Shown here one piece after another: positions 1-6,626 of a stretch of DNA of 9,156 nucleotides. Under the pieces are notes generated by a model. It saw nothing but the letters and a program-made list of their open reading frames with translations. It searched no databases and was not told the origin of the DNA. The translations under genes were made by a program, and so were the position numbers. The DNA is from an uncultured Saprospiraceae bacterium (GTDB lineage Bacteria; Bacteroidota; Bacteroidia; Chitinophagales; Saprospiraceae), in NCBI GenBank assembly GCA_937894165.1, contig CALCSX010000036.1:1-9156 (forward strand), in the 5' to 3' direction. How positions within the stretch are numbered: position 1 is the stretch's first letter; every line of letters begins with the position of its first letter.

Positions 1-16
1 AGAGAGAGAGAGAGAG
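1..16. repeat. (AG)8 simple-sequence repeat at window edge
   Basis: Eight perfect AG dinucleotides open the window. A microsatellite of this kind is unusual in the surrounding sequence and sits exactly at the edge, so it may be a true simple repeat that stopped an assembler or an assembly/adapter artefact. It has no visible function. Confidence 0.8.
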
Positions 17-135
17 CGTGTGTTGAAGATAATATCTTCTTCAAAGTTGGTGAGTTTATCATAATATTTACAAGTTTTGGTGACGAATCCAAGGTAGCTT
101 TCCGAGAATGGGGTGAGTCTCTGACCGTAATATTT
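1..135 (-). pseudogene. Possible edge fragment of an unrecognised coding sequence
   Basis: On the minus strand, 45 codons are open from just after a TGA (138-136) to the window edge. The reading has a protein-like composition (aromatic, charged and hydrophobic residues mixed, as in YLGFVTKTCKYYDKLTNF) and contains an internal near-repeat: KYYGQRLT recurs as KYYDKLT 22 codons later. There is no ATG/GTG/TTG start near its 5' end, so it would be a gene remnant or a chance frame. A second minus frame is also open over the same stretch, which weakens the case. The last codons read into the AG repeat and give only Ser/Leu alternation. I do not recognise a family. Confidence 0.18.
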
Positions 136-483
136 TCAAATATACAATTTACTTTGTAAATAAGGGATTGCGATTTAAAATAATTTTAAATTTTAACATA
201 TTACTAATATTCTACACACAAGAATTTAATGTTTGTCAAGTATTCTATTGATTTCACTGCTAATAACCAATTTAATATAATTCTAAAGTTTTCTGCTTAT
301 GTATTAAATTATCCTTGGCTCTAGTCTTGTCGACATCCTTTACTAAAAGGTGAAGCAACAATAATTTAAGGTAATTTAAATGCTTAATGAAACCCATCAT
401 GTCACTTCACATCTCAATTGTTTCAATACATTTCATCTGATCTCACAGGCTTAAAAATATTTGAAAATATAAAATCTCTCGAC
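136..483. other. AT-rich intergenic stretch, no gene seen
   Basis: No credible reading frame on either strand. Base composition is very AT-rich; 181-240 has only 11 G/C in 60 bases. The only structure noted is a small perfect inverted repeat, ATTTAC-TTT-GTAAAT, at 147-161. Nothing suggests a tRNA or other standard RNA gene. Confidence 0.6.
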
Positions 484-606
484 CTCAGAAACCCGCATTA
501 GGGGTAGTAGCGGACACGACCGGCAGCGTATTTGGGCGGCGGAAGTAAAGCGGATGACCCGACGCCAGTCAGGCTCATGGGCAGGATTGGCGGAATGCCC
601 TCTTTG
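484..606. other. GC-rich island, candidate structured RNA or mobile-element remnant
   Basis: A sharply bounded GC-rich block lies in otherwise AT-rich DNA: I count 64 G/C in 501-600. It carries repeated GGCGG/GCGGA-type words and an inverted repeat GGGCA (579-583) / TGCCC (596-600), which could fold on either strand. The only ATG-started frame inside (from 554) is 17 codons long, so it is probably not coding. It is not a tRNA, rRNA fragment or riboswitch that I recognise. Strand is unknown. It abuts the first REP-like copy, so it could belong to the same mobile or repetitive unit. Composition suggests a different origin from its neighbours, or selection for RNA structure; the sequence alone does not choose. 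Confidence 0.4.
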
Positions 607-619
607 AGCTGCTAGCTAA

Positions 620-657
620 TATTATGTAGTCACAAGTTACAAACTTGCGCCAGCAGT
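620..657 (+). repeat. REP-like 38-bp direct repeat, copy 1 (GTAG + hairpin)
   Basis: This 38-bp sequence is identical to 911-948. It contains a perfect hairpin, CAAGTT (633-638), loop ACA, AACTTG (642-647), preceded three bases earlier by GTAG (626-629). A GTAG tetranucleotide at the 5' foot of an imperfect hairpin is the hallmark of REP sequences recognised by RAYT (TnpA-REP, Y1 tyrosine) transposases; calling it REP is inference, since no RAYT gene lies in the window. The flanking bases differ between the two copies, so the repeat boundary is sharp. Confidence 0.6.
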
Positions 658-910
658 GTTTAGAGAGTTTAGAAGTTTAGAATCTTGTTCAACTAAACAA
701 CGAAGTGCTCAACAATAAAGTGCTAAACAGTGAAACGATAAACTGTTATAGGTTTATTGAGTTTATAGGGTTTATGGAGTTTATAACCTTGTTCTAATAA
801 ACAATGCAATGATAAACATCGAAGGGATAAACAGTAAAACGATAAACGGCGAAGCCTAAAATAAACAACGAGTGCTCAACAACAAAGTGCTCAACAGTAA
901 AACGATATAC
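658..910. repeat. Array of complementary GTTTA (9-bp) and TAAAC (15-bp) minirepeats
   Basis: Two related modules lie head to tail. Each starts with GTTTA-headed units spaced about 9 bp (three at 658-683; four at 752-787), has the shared centre CTTGTTC (684-690 and 788-794), and continues with T(A/C)AAC-headed units of about 15 bp, for example TAAACAACGAAGTGC at 694, TCAACAATAAAGTGC at 709 and TAAACAGTGAAACGA at 724. The second module has more 15-mers (798-842), then an extra block (862-910) that repeats the first module's right half with few changes. GTTTA is the reverse complement of TAAAC, so each module can fold as a long imperfect hairpin with CTTGTTC near the loop. No open reading frame runs through it. 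Confidence 0.7.
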
Positions 911-948
911 TATTATGTAGTCACAAGTTACAAACTTGCGCCAGCAGT
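911..948 (+). repeat. REP-like 38-bp direct repeat, copy 2
   Basis: Exact copy of 620-657 in the same orientation, 291 bp further on. GTAG is at 917-920 and the hairpin CAAGTT/AACTTG at 924-938. It ends 11 bp beyond the stop codon of the leftward aminopeptidase gene, so it lies in that operon's 3' untranslated region and its hairpin could slow RNA decay or polymerase. It lacks a T-tract in the leftward direction, so it is not a convincing terminator. Confidence 0.6.
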
Positions 949-959
949 TTATGGATTAT

Positions 960-2417
960 CTACCTAACCATTTTCTTCGCAATATTTAACAATAAATTAA
1001 CCCCATAACCCGTAGCCGAGCGTGAAGAAGCATACTCTGATCCTTTGAATGCCACCCCGGCAATATCCAAGTGCGCCCAACTTGTATGTCCATCAATAAA
1101 TGATTTTAAAAATAAGGCCGCATCGATAGCACCATTGATAGGTTTTCCACTGAAATTAGCTAGGTCGGCAACATCTGACTTGAGCGCAGTTTCATATTCT
1201 TTCCACAATGGTAAAGGCCACACTCTCTCTCCAGTTATATTTCCGGTTTCTTGAATGATTTCACTCAGGCTTTCGTCATTTGAAAATAGTGCCGCACACT
1301 CATATCCGAAAGTTCTCACTGTAGAACCGGTAAGTGTCGCCAAATCAATAATATGATCCGGATTAAACTGTTCTTTCAAGTAAAATAAGCCATCCGCTAA
1401 AATCAAGCGCCCTTCAGCATCTGTATCGATAATTTCTATTGTCTTTCCCGATCTGGAGGAAATCACATCTCCCGGTTTAATGGATTTAGCATCCACACAA
1501 TTTTCCGTTAGCGGAACAATTACAGTTAAATCTATGTCCAGCTCCAGGTCAGAAATCACCTCCATTGCTCCGATCACTGCTGCAGCTCCTCCCATATCGC
1601 TCTTCATCATATGTAAATTGGCCGAAGGCTTTATAGAAATCCCTCCCGTATCGAAGGTCACACCCTTACCAACCAAACCCAAATGTTGCGCTCCTTCCTT
1701 TCCACATCTATATTTCATCACTACCATGACAGGCGGATGCTCACTTCCCCTTCCTACTGCTTCCAAAGCAAATAATCTCTCTTCCACAATTGCTTCTCCC
1801 TCGATGACTTCGATTTCTAGCCCTCTTCTCTCACTCAGTTCAACGCAATATTCTTTTATTTTCTGAGGAGTTTTAAAATTCGAAGGCGCATCGACCAAAC
1901 GCATAATTCCCATCTGTACTCTCGCTAAGCTTTCTGCTTCATGGATTATTCCGGCAAGCTCACCTTCATTGATCCCCAGTTGAATATAAATATTTAGAAT
2001 CTCCTCATTTTCTTCCTCTGCCTTGCCCTTCCAATCTGAGACCTTGTAATCCGATAAATAGATCCCTTTAACCGCATTTTTCACTAATTGCTCCGAAAAT
2101 CTTTCTTCAACCTGCGAAAAATCAATCAGAATGTTTTTCTCCAATAAGTTGTTATGTTGGAAAATAAAAGACCTGAATATATTTTCAATAGAATGGCTTT
2201 CTACAAATTTGCCTAAAGACAGAAAAATAATATTTTTATCTGAACCTTCGAAAAACAGGGTCGACCCGGTCTTTTCAGAAATATTTTTAAGTTTTGCGAT
2301 GGCACTTTCAGAAATATTGATATTGCCTCCATCAAAATTATTATCTATCAGCTTTACAATGGTATAGCTCTTCAAATTTTCCGGAAATTGCTGAGCAGGA
2401 AAAATTTTCTTTATCAT
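960..2417 (-). CDS. pepA: Leucyl aminopeptidase, M17 family
   Basis: Cytosolic two-metal peptidase that removes N-terminal residues, typically Leu, from peptides. Length is 485 residues, normal for the family, with a variable N-terminal domain (about 1-170) and the conserved C-terminal catalytic domain. Numbered from the ATG at 2417, the metal and active-site positions are all present: GKGVTFDTGG with K251 and D256, K263 in the following IKP, D274 in KSDMGGAA, and DTDAEGRL with D333, E335 and R337. The last motif is usually NTDAEGRL; Asn to Asp at its first position is a mild variant. I chose the ATG at 2417 because it overlaps the upstream stop as TAATG, implying translational coupling; the longer frame to 2450 starts with GTG, would overlap the esterase by 34 bases and adds 11 atypical residues. 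No signal peptide. Last gene of the pssA-esterase-aminopeptidase unit. Confidence 0.93.
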   Translation of the reverse strand: MIKKIFPAQQFPENLKSYTIVKLIDNNFDGGNINISESAIAKLKNISEKTGSTLFFEGSDKNIIFLSLGKFVESHSIENIFRSFIFQHNNLLEKNILIDFSQVEERFSEQLVKNAVKGIYLSDYKVSDWKGKAEEENEEILNIYIQLGINEGELAGIIHEAESLARVQMGIMRLVDAPSNFKTPQKIKEYCVELSERRGLEIEVIEGEAIVEERLFALEAVGRGSEHPPVMVVMKYRCGKEGAQHLGLVGKGVTFDTGGISIKPSANLHMMKSDMGGAAAVIGAMEVISDLELDIDLTVIVPLTENCVDAKSIKPGDVISSRSGKTIEIIDTDAEGRLILADGLFYLKEQFNPDHIIDLATLTGSTVRTFGYECAALFSNDESLSEIIQETGNITGERVWPLPLWKEYETALKSDVADLANFSGKPINGAIDAALFLKSFIDGHTSWAHLDIAGVAFKGSEYASSRSATGYGVNLLLNIAKKMVR

Positions 2418-3538
2418 TAATATAATTTTTGATTTGTAAAAAACAGCCACTCTATCGCCTTGGGAAACTCCGCACCCCAGTAGCTCTCACTATGTTTGCC
2501 CTCGGGATCTAGAGAAAGTTTGAAGTTAAGTTTTTTTCTATCCGCCCCCTTGCTTTCCATAGCTTCTTTAAATTTCCGAACATTGGGAACCATATTCTTA
2601 CTTTCAGCCCCTCCGGCGTACAAATATATTTTGGTTTCCAAAACCATTTGAAATTGTATGGCTTCGAAATAAATATTTCGACTCACCCACAGTGATGGTG
2701 AGAAAATCATTAACTTTCCAAAAATATCGGGATGAATTATTCCTGCATAAATACTTATTAAACCACCCATCGAAGATCCACCAATTCCCGTATTGGCACG
2801 ATCCGGCAAAGTCCTAAACTTCTTGTCAATGTCCGGTTTTAATGTTTCAGTGATGAATTTGACATAATTGCGTCCTTCTGCGGAAATTTTACCACTGTAT
2901 GGCGTAAATTCTGTAATTCTATCCACCCCTCCATGGTCTATGGCTACAATAATTACATTTCCCACGCCGCGCTCAGCTAAAACGGCCAACTTCTCGTCTA
3001 TCGCCCAGGAGCCAAAAGGTGCGTACTTATCAAATAAATTCTGACCATCCTGAAGATATAACACCGGATATGACCAGTCCGTAGTTTCATAATTATAGGG
3101 CAACAGAATCTGAATTCTTCGCGCTTTTTTTAACTGTGGTATATAATACTCCTCTGAAAAGACTTTCCTTTCAGGCAAATAATATGATAAAAAGGATCTC
3201 CCTTCATCAGCCCAGCGAGGCACCTGATCGTGGTACTCTCTTATTTTTTTCTCCCAAACTCTATTAGGTACTTTATTCCCGTAATAATCGCGCTCAACAT
3301 CTCCCCAACCTCCTCTTGTGTACAAATATTCACCCTGAAAACCGTCTTCTTCATCCAATTCTACCTCCAATGCATAAACTCCTTCTCCCACAGATTTCAT
3401 CTTATAGGCAGATTCATAGATCTTCCATTGATTGAAAGATCCGGTCACATAAATGGAGGATTTGTTACTATCATTGGTATGACAATAAAATCTTATTTTC
3501 GTTTTAGCAGCTACCTGCTCATGTGTTTCAGATCCCAT
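2417..3538 (-). CDS. Esterase (Fes/CE1-like alpha/beta hydrolase) with N-terminal carbohydrate-binding-like domain
   Basis: A 373-residue two-domain protein. Residues about 12-95 form a beta-rich CBM20/CBM48/AMPK-type domain, seen in YVTGSFNQW (30-38) and in YTRGGWGDVERD followed by GN and NR (73-93). Residues about 115-373 are a putative esterase of the enterochelin-esterase/esterase-D superfamily: LLPYNY, YLQDGQNLFD (161-170), the nucleophile elbow GSSMG with Ser256, SPSLW after it, and a C-terminal His349 in the position of the catalytic histidine. The acid residue is less clear; E312 or a nearby acid is possible. Family members hydrolyse ester bonds of acylated sugars, ferric siderophores or thioesters; the substrate here cannot be read from sequence. 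No signal peptide, so probably cytosolic, unlike many CE1 enzymes. An SD-like AAGGAA lies just upstream of the ATG. It is 43 bp after pssA and overlaps the aminopeptidase by one base. Confidence 0.85.
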   Translation of the reverse strand: MGSETHEQVAAKTKIRFYCHTNDSNKSSIYVTGSFNQWKIYESAYKMKSVGEGVYALEVELDEEDGFQGEYLYTRGGWGDVERDYYGNKVPNRVWEKKIREYHDQVPRWADEGRSFLSYYLPERKVFSEEYYIPQLKKARRIQILLPYNYETTDWSYPVLYLQDGQNLFDKYAPFGSWAIDEKLAVLAERGVGNVIIVAIDHGGVDRITEFTPYSGKISAEGRNYVKFITETLKPDIDKKFRTLPDRANTGIGGSSMGGLISIYAGIIHPDIFGKLMIFSPSLWVSRNIYFEAIQFQMVLETKIYLYAGGAESKNMVPNVRKFKEAMESKGADRKKLNFKLSLDPEGKHSESYWGAEFPKAIEWLFFTNQKLY

Positions 3539-3581
3539 TCTAATTCCTTAATCATTTACCTTGTAGGATTAACTTTTATTT

Positions 3582-4265
3582 TTAGTTGTCGTTCATACGC
3601 TTTCTGAAAGGGTGCAAAATTAAATTATAAAGAACATAAACTACCATTGCCAACCATACACAAGCATGCTTCTCAAATATATAAAAAACTATTAAACTTA
3701 ATATAACAAGACCTGCCCCTATTTTACTTCTTTTATCAGCACTAAATGATTTGAGGGAGAAGAATTGAATGGAGGAATTTAGTAACAGAAAACTTAATAT
3801 AGGCACTAAATAATACAACCAGGTAATTGATAAAAACCCAAGAGCAATAAGACTACCATTGTGAAAACCCCACAACAAACCGGTTATTAAAATGGCGTTG
3901 GCAGGGGTTGGTAAACCCTCGAAGGTCAATGATGAGGACTTTTGATTAAAAATCGCTAGTCGCAATGCACTTCCTCCCGCTATTAAAAATGCCGGAATCA
4001 AGAGCCATGGCAAATCGGCGTGCGGTATGTTAATAAATAATAATGCCGGAGCCACCCCAAAAGTAACCAAATCAGCTAATGAGTCGAGATCTTTCCCAAT
4101 ATTGGAGCTCACTTTCAACAATCTGGCAATCGCTCCATCAAACACATCAAAGATTCCTCCCAGTAAAATTAAGAGAGCCGCAGTATTAAAGTCGTTGACG
4201 AAGTAAATGGCACCAATACCACAGAATAGATTACATAAAGTCAGAAAATTAGGTATATGTCGCAA
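3582..4265 (-). CDS. pssA: CDP-diacylglycerol--serine O-phosphatidyltransferase
   Basis: Inner-membrane enzyme that joins L-serine to CDP-diacylglycerol to make phosphatidylserine, precursor of phosphatidylethanolamine. The CDP-alcohol phosphatidyltransferase signature is complete: D40, then D43-G44-x2-A47-R48-x8-G57-x3-D61-x3-D65, binding the metal and CDP. The N-terminus (RHIPNFLTLCNLFCG) is typical of the short bacterial PssA type, and several hydrophobic segments follow through about residue 220; the end is positively charged (RKRMNDN). At 227 residues it is normal in size. The start is TTG at 4265: the in-frame codon two positions upstream is TAA and no ATG/GTG exists nearby, so this rare start is forced unless a sequencing error is present. 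First gene of a leftward unit with the esterase and aminopeptidase. A different CDP-alcohol acceptor cannot be fully excluded, but the N-terminus favours serine. Confidence 0.9.
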   Translation of the reverse strand: MRHIPNFLTLCNLFCGIGAIYFVNDFNTAALLILLGGIFDVFDGAIARLLKVSSNIGKDLDSLADLVTFGVAPALLFINIPHADLPWLLIPAFLIAGGSALRLAIFNQKSSSLTFEGLPTPANAILITGLLWGFHNGSLIALGFLSITWLYYLVPILSFLLLNSSIQFFSLKSFSADKRSKIGAGLVILSLIVFYIFEKHACVWLAMVVYVLYNLILHPFRKRMNDN

Positions 4266-4539
4266 ATCTTATTTTTTCCACAATTTATAAAAAATAAATC
4301 TTCATTCACCTTTCCTTGGAATTTTCATAGTACAAGATTGATATTAGAAACTATTTATTTATTGAATTATTCAAGTAAATTAATCACTTCAAGTGACTTA
4401 ATTGATTTTCAAAATTTTAAATTTTAATCAAATGTGTCAAAATTTTAATCAATGAGTTTAAGCTTTTGAATTAGATTGTTAAACAAAATCAATGCGACTG
4501 TGTTTCGAAATCTATTGACTAACTATAAATAATGAAATC
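4266..4539. promoter_or_regulatory. Divergent intergenic region with direct and inverted repeats
   Basis: This 274-bp, very AT-rich space must hold promoters for leftward pssA and the rightward fasciclin gene, but I see no clean TAnnTTTG box on either strand. It has ordered repeats: a near-tandem 18-bp pair beginning TTCAAGT at 4370 and 4388 (13 of 18 positions identical); a perfect inverted repeat TCACTTCAAGTGA (4384-4396) across their junction; and an exact 13-bp direct repeat AAATTTTAATCAA at 4419-4431 and 4440-4452, 21 bp apart, i.e. two helical turns. This arrangement fits operator sites for a dimeric regulator, but no regulator is known. No short gene is visible. Confidence 0.4.
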
Positions 4540-6495
4540 ATGAAATTTAATTTACTCTTTTTTGCGATGATGTTGAGTCTATCGACATTATTTTCGCAGA
4601 ACACAGTCTACAATGTAATTGAATCATCCCCCGATCATAATGTTTTAAAGACAGCCATTGATGCTGCAGGACTTGACATAACTCTACAAGGAGATGGTCC
4701 CTTCACTGTTTTTGCCCCTACGGATAATGCATTTGCAGCACTGGATCCAACAATTTTGAATGAAATTATTTCTGATCCTAAAGGTGCTCTGGTTCAAGTT
4801 CTTCTGTACCATGTCCTTGGTAGTTATACTCTAACGACTGATTTAACTGATGAATTGGAAGTGGAAACATTAAATGGACAGACCGTTCTAGTTACATTTG
4901 GAGGAGGTGAGATTTTTATCAATAACGCTCAAATTACTATTGAAAATAATATAGAAACTGACAATGGGGTTGTACATGTTATTGATGCTGTCTTGTTGCC
5001 GGAACTATCCTCCGGAGTAACTATAGCTACAATAATTGAAGAATCTCCTGATCACGAGATTTTGGAGGACGCATTAATAGCTGCTGAATTATATGATATT
5101 CTAAATGATGAAGATGCTGGTCCATTTACAGTTTTTGCTCCTACAGATGCTGCTTTTGATGCATTACCTGACGGATTATTGGAGCTTTTATTAGAAGATC
5201 CTACCGGTCAATTGGCTGACATACTTTTATATCATGTTGTTGAAGGCGCTGCTACGTCCGGCGATTTGTCAGATGGACAATTTTTATATCCAATGGGGGG
5301 TGGTGTATTAACCATTACAATTGATGCGGGAGATGTATTTGTTAATGGCGTACAAATTACTGTTGCTGATATCGAAGCAAGTAATGGAGTGGTGCATGTA
5401 ATAGATGCTGTTTTGATCCCTACTCCTTGTCTGCAATTTTTGCAACAATGGGCAGATTTTAACAACATATTCGGCGGAGCGCCTAGCCCTGATGAAGAAG
5501 GCAACTGTGAAACTTTTACTATTACAGATTTTGAAGTATATGCAGGGGAATTATATGTAATCGACAATTTTATTGAGGGCGTTGAATATACCTTCTCAAT
5601 TTGTGAAGGTGAAGGCGCCGAAACATGGCCGTCGGACCTTACCATTTTCACCGCAGAAGGTCAATTAGTAGATTTTGTACTCAACGATTGCAGTATAAAT
5701 TGGATTAGTCCTTCAAATGGAACTTTCTTTATAGGTATAAATGATTCTGAAGCATGTGGTGCTGAAACAACAAATTTTGCTACAAATAACGGTAACCCTT
5801 CATTAACTTGCCAAGGAGAACCTGTTATGACAAACACTGTATTCGATATCATCCAAAACAGTGCCGATCATACCACTTTAACTGCAGCTTTAGTAGCAGC
5901 GGACCTGGATACAACTTTAATGGGTGCCGGACCTTTCACTGTTTTCGCTCCTAATGATGATGCATTTGATGCATTGCCTGATGGCATGTTAGAAGAGATT
6001 TTAGAGAATACAGAATTACTTACTTCAATCCTATTGTATCACGTTGTTTCAGGAACAATTTTAGAAGGTGACCTTAGCGATGGACAAGAGTTAATAACAC
6101 TCTCTAATGGAGATCAAGTCACAATAACTTTCGATAATGGCGGCGTATTTATTAATAATGCCGAAATAATAGTTACAGATTTAATGGCTGACAATGGTGT
6201 TGTTCATGTGATAGATGCCGTACTTAATCCCGATGACGTTTCTGTTAACAGAAGAAATATAAGTAACGATTTGAAATTTTTCCCTAACCCTGCTACCCAC
6301 GAAATATATATCGAAGGTTCAGATTTCGGAATGGATTCTACCTACGAACTTCATGATTTGAGTGGTAGAATATTAAGAACAGGAAATCTTACTCAAGGAC
6401 AAGCAATTTCAGTAAATGGATTGTCTGCAGGCTACTACACGATTACGATTAAATCAGAGTCAGGTGTAAGAGTTGGTAAATTTTCAAAAATATAG
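4540..6495 (+). CDS. Secreted triple fasciclin (FAS1) domain protein with T9SS C-terminal sorting domain
   Basis: A 651-residue exported protein. Residues 1-19 are a Sec signal peptide (Lys, hydrophobic core, cleavage near LFSQ-N). FAS1 domains span about 22-154, 162-294 and 431-564; each has GPFTVFAP followed by (T/N)D..F, a YHV motif and NGVVHVIDAVL near its end. Between the second and third lies a non-FAS1 insert (about 297-426) with six cysteines (297, 323, 355, 384, 406, 424), enough for three disulfides. Residues about 577-651 match the type A T9SS sorting domain: FFPNPA, YELHDLSGR, LSAGYYTITI and a basic end, so it should cross the outer membrane through T9SS and be released or anchored with LPS. 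FAS1 domains usually mediate cell-cell or cell-matrix adhesion; an adhesive role is inference. It lies divergent to pssA and is followed by a strong hairpin, so is probably monocistronic. The start is the first Met before the signal peptide. Confidence 0.93.
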   Translation: MKFNLLFFAMMLSLSTLFSQNTVYNVIESSPDHNVLKTAIDAAGLDITLQGDGPFTVFAPTDNAFAALDPTILNEIISDPKGALVQVLLYHVLGSYTLTTDLTDELEVETLNGQTVLVTFGGGEIFINNAQITIENNIETDNGVVHVIDAVLLPELSSGVTIATIIEESPDHEILEDALIAAELYDILNDEDAGPFTVFAPTDAAFDALPDGLLELLLEDPTGQLADILLYHVVEGAATSGDLSDGQFLYPMGGGVLTITIDAGDVFVNGVQITVADIEASNGVVHVIDAVLIPTPCLQFLQQWADFNNIFGGAPSPDEEGNCETFTITDFEVYAGELYVIDNFIEGVEYTFSICEGEGAETWPSDLTIFTAEGQLVDFVLNDCSINWISPSNGTFFIGINDSEACGAETTNFATNNGNPSLTCQGEPVMTNTVFDIIQNSADHTTLTAALVAADLDTTLMGAGPFTVFAPNDDAFDALPDGMLEEILENTELLTSILLYHVVSGTILEGDLSDGQELITLSNGDQVTITFDNGGVFINNAEIIVTDLMADNGVVHVIDAVLNPDDVSVNRRNISNDLKFFPNPATHEIYIEGSDFGMDSTYELHDLSGRILRTGNLTQGQAISVNGLSAGYYTITIKSESGVRVGKFSKI

Positions 6496-6528
6496 AAAAT
6501 ATCTAATTTAAGTTTTTTAAATTGGTTA

Positions 6529-6562
6529 AATTGGCTGCCTGAAATGAAACGGGCAGCCAATT
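6529..6562 (+). terminator. Strong hairpin after the fasciclin gene, probable terminator
   Basis: Perfect 11-bp stem: AATTGGCTGCC (6529-6539) pairs with GGCAGCCAATT (6552-6562) around a 12-base loop. It starts 33 bp after the fasciclin stop codon. The tail lacks a clean T-run (TTCTATTAAAAT), so termination may be partial or the structure may stabilise the mRNA 3' end. A second perfect inverted repeat, TTCTATT-AA-AATAGAA (6561-6576), overlaps its right foot. Confidence 0.65.
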
Positions 6563-6616
6563 CTATTAAAATAGAAACATTTACCTTTTATTGTAAATCA
6601 ACAAGGTATATAAAAA

Positions 6617-6624
6617 TAAATTTG
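6617..6624 (+). promoter_or_regulatory. Candidate Bacteroidota -7 box (TAAATTTG) before pdxH
   Basis: TAAATTTG is an exact match to the Bacteroidota -7 consensus TAnnTTTG. A TTG at 6591-6593 could serve as the -33 element, but the 23-bp gap is a little long. The box ends two bases before the annotated pdxH ATG, so transcription would start at or inside the first codons. Either the message is leaderless or nearly so, or translation starts at the ATG at 6642, or the match is by chance. Confidence 0.25.
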
Positions 6625-6626
6625 TA

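Noticed and set aside
554..607. ATG-started 17-codon frame in the GC-rich island
   Set aside because: Too short, no ribosome-binding context that stands out, and GC-rich DNA leaves frames open by chance.
658..910. CRISPR array
   Set aside because: Units are 9 and 15 bp, degenerate and without unique spacers, and no cas gene is present.
911..948. Intrinsic terminator for the leftward operon
   Set aside because: The hairpin is only 6 bp and no T-tract follows in the leftward direction; the identical second copy at 620-657 points to a repeat element.
1480..1866. 128-codon plus-strand frame
   Set aside because: Lies wholly antisense to the conserved catalytic region of the aminopeptidase; low-complexity Ser/Ile/Thr-rich translation.
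4460..4480. Promoter box in the fasciclin upstream region (AGCTTTTG)
   Set aside because: Lacks the TA of TAnnTTTG, and no TTG lies at a proper distance.
5232..5651. 139-codon minus-strand frame
   Set aside because: Antisense shadow of the FAS1 protein, rich in Ser/Pro, no domain pattern.
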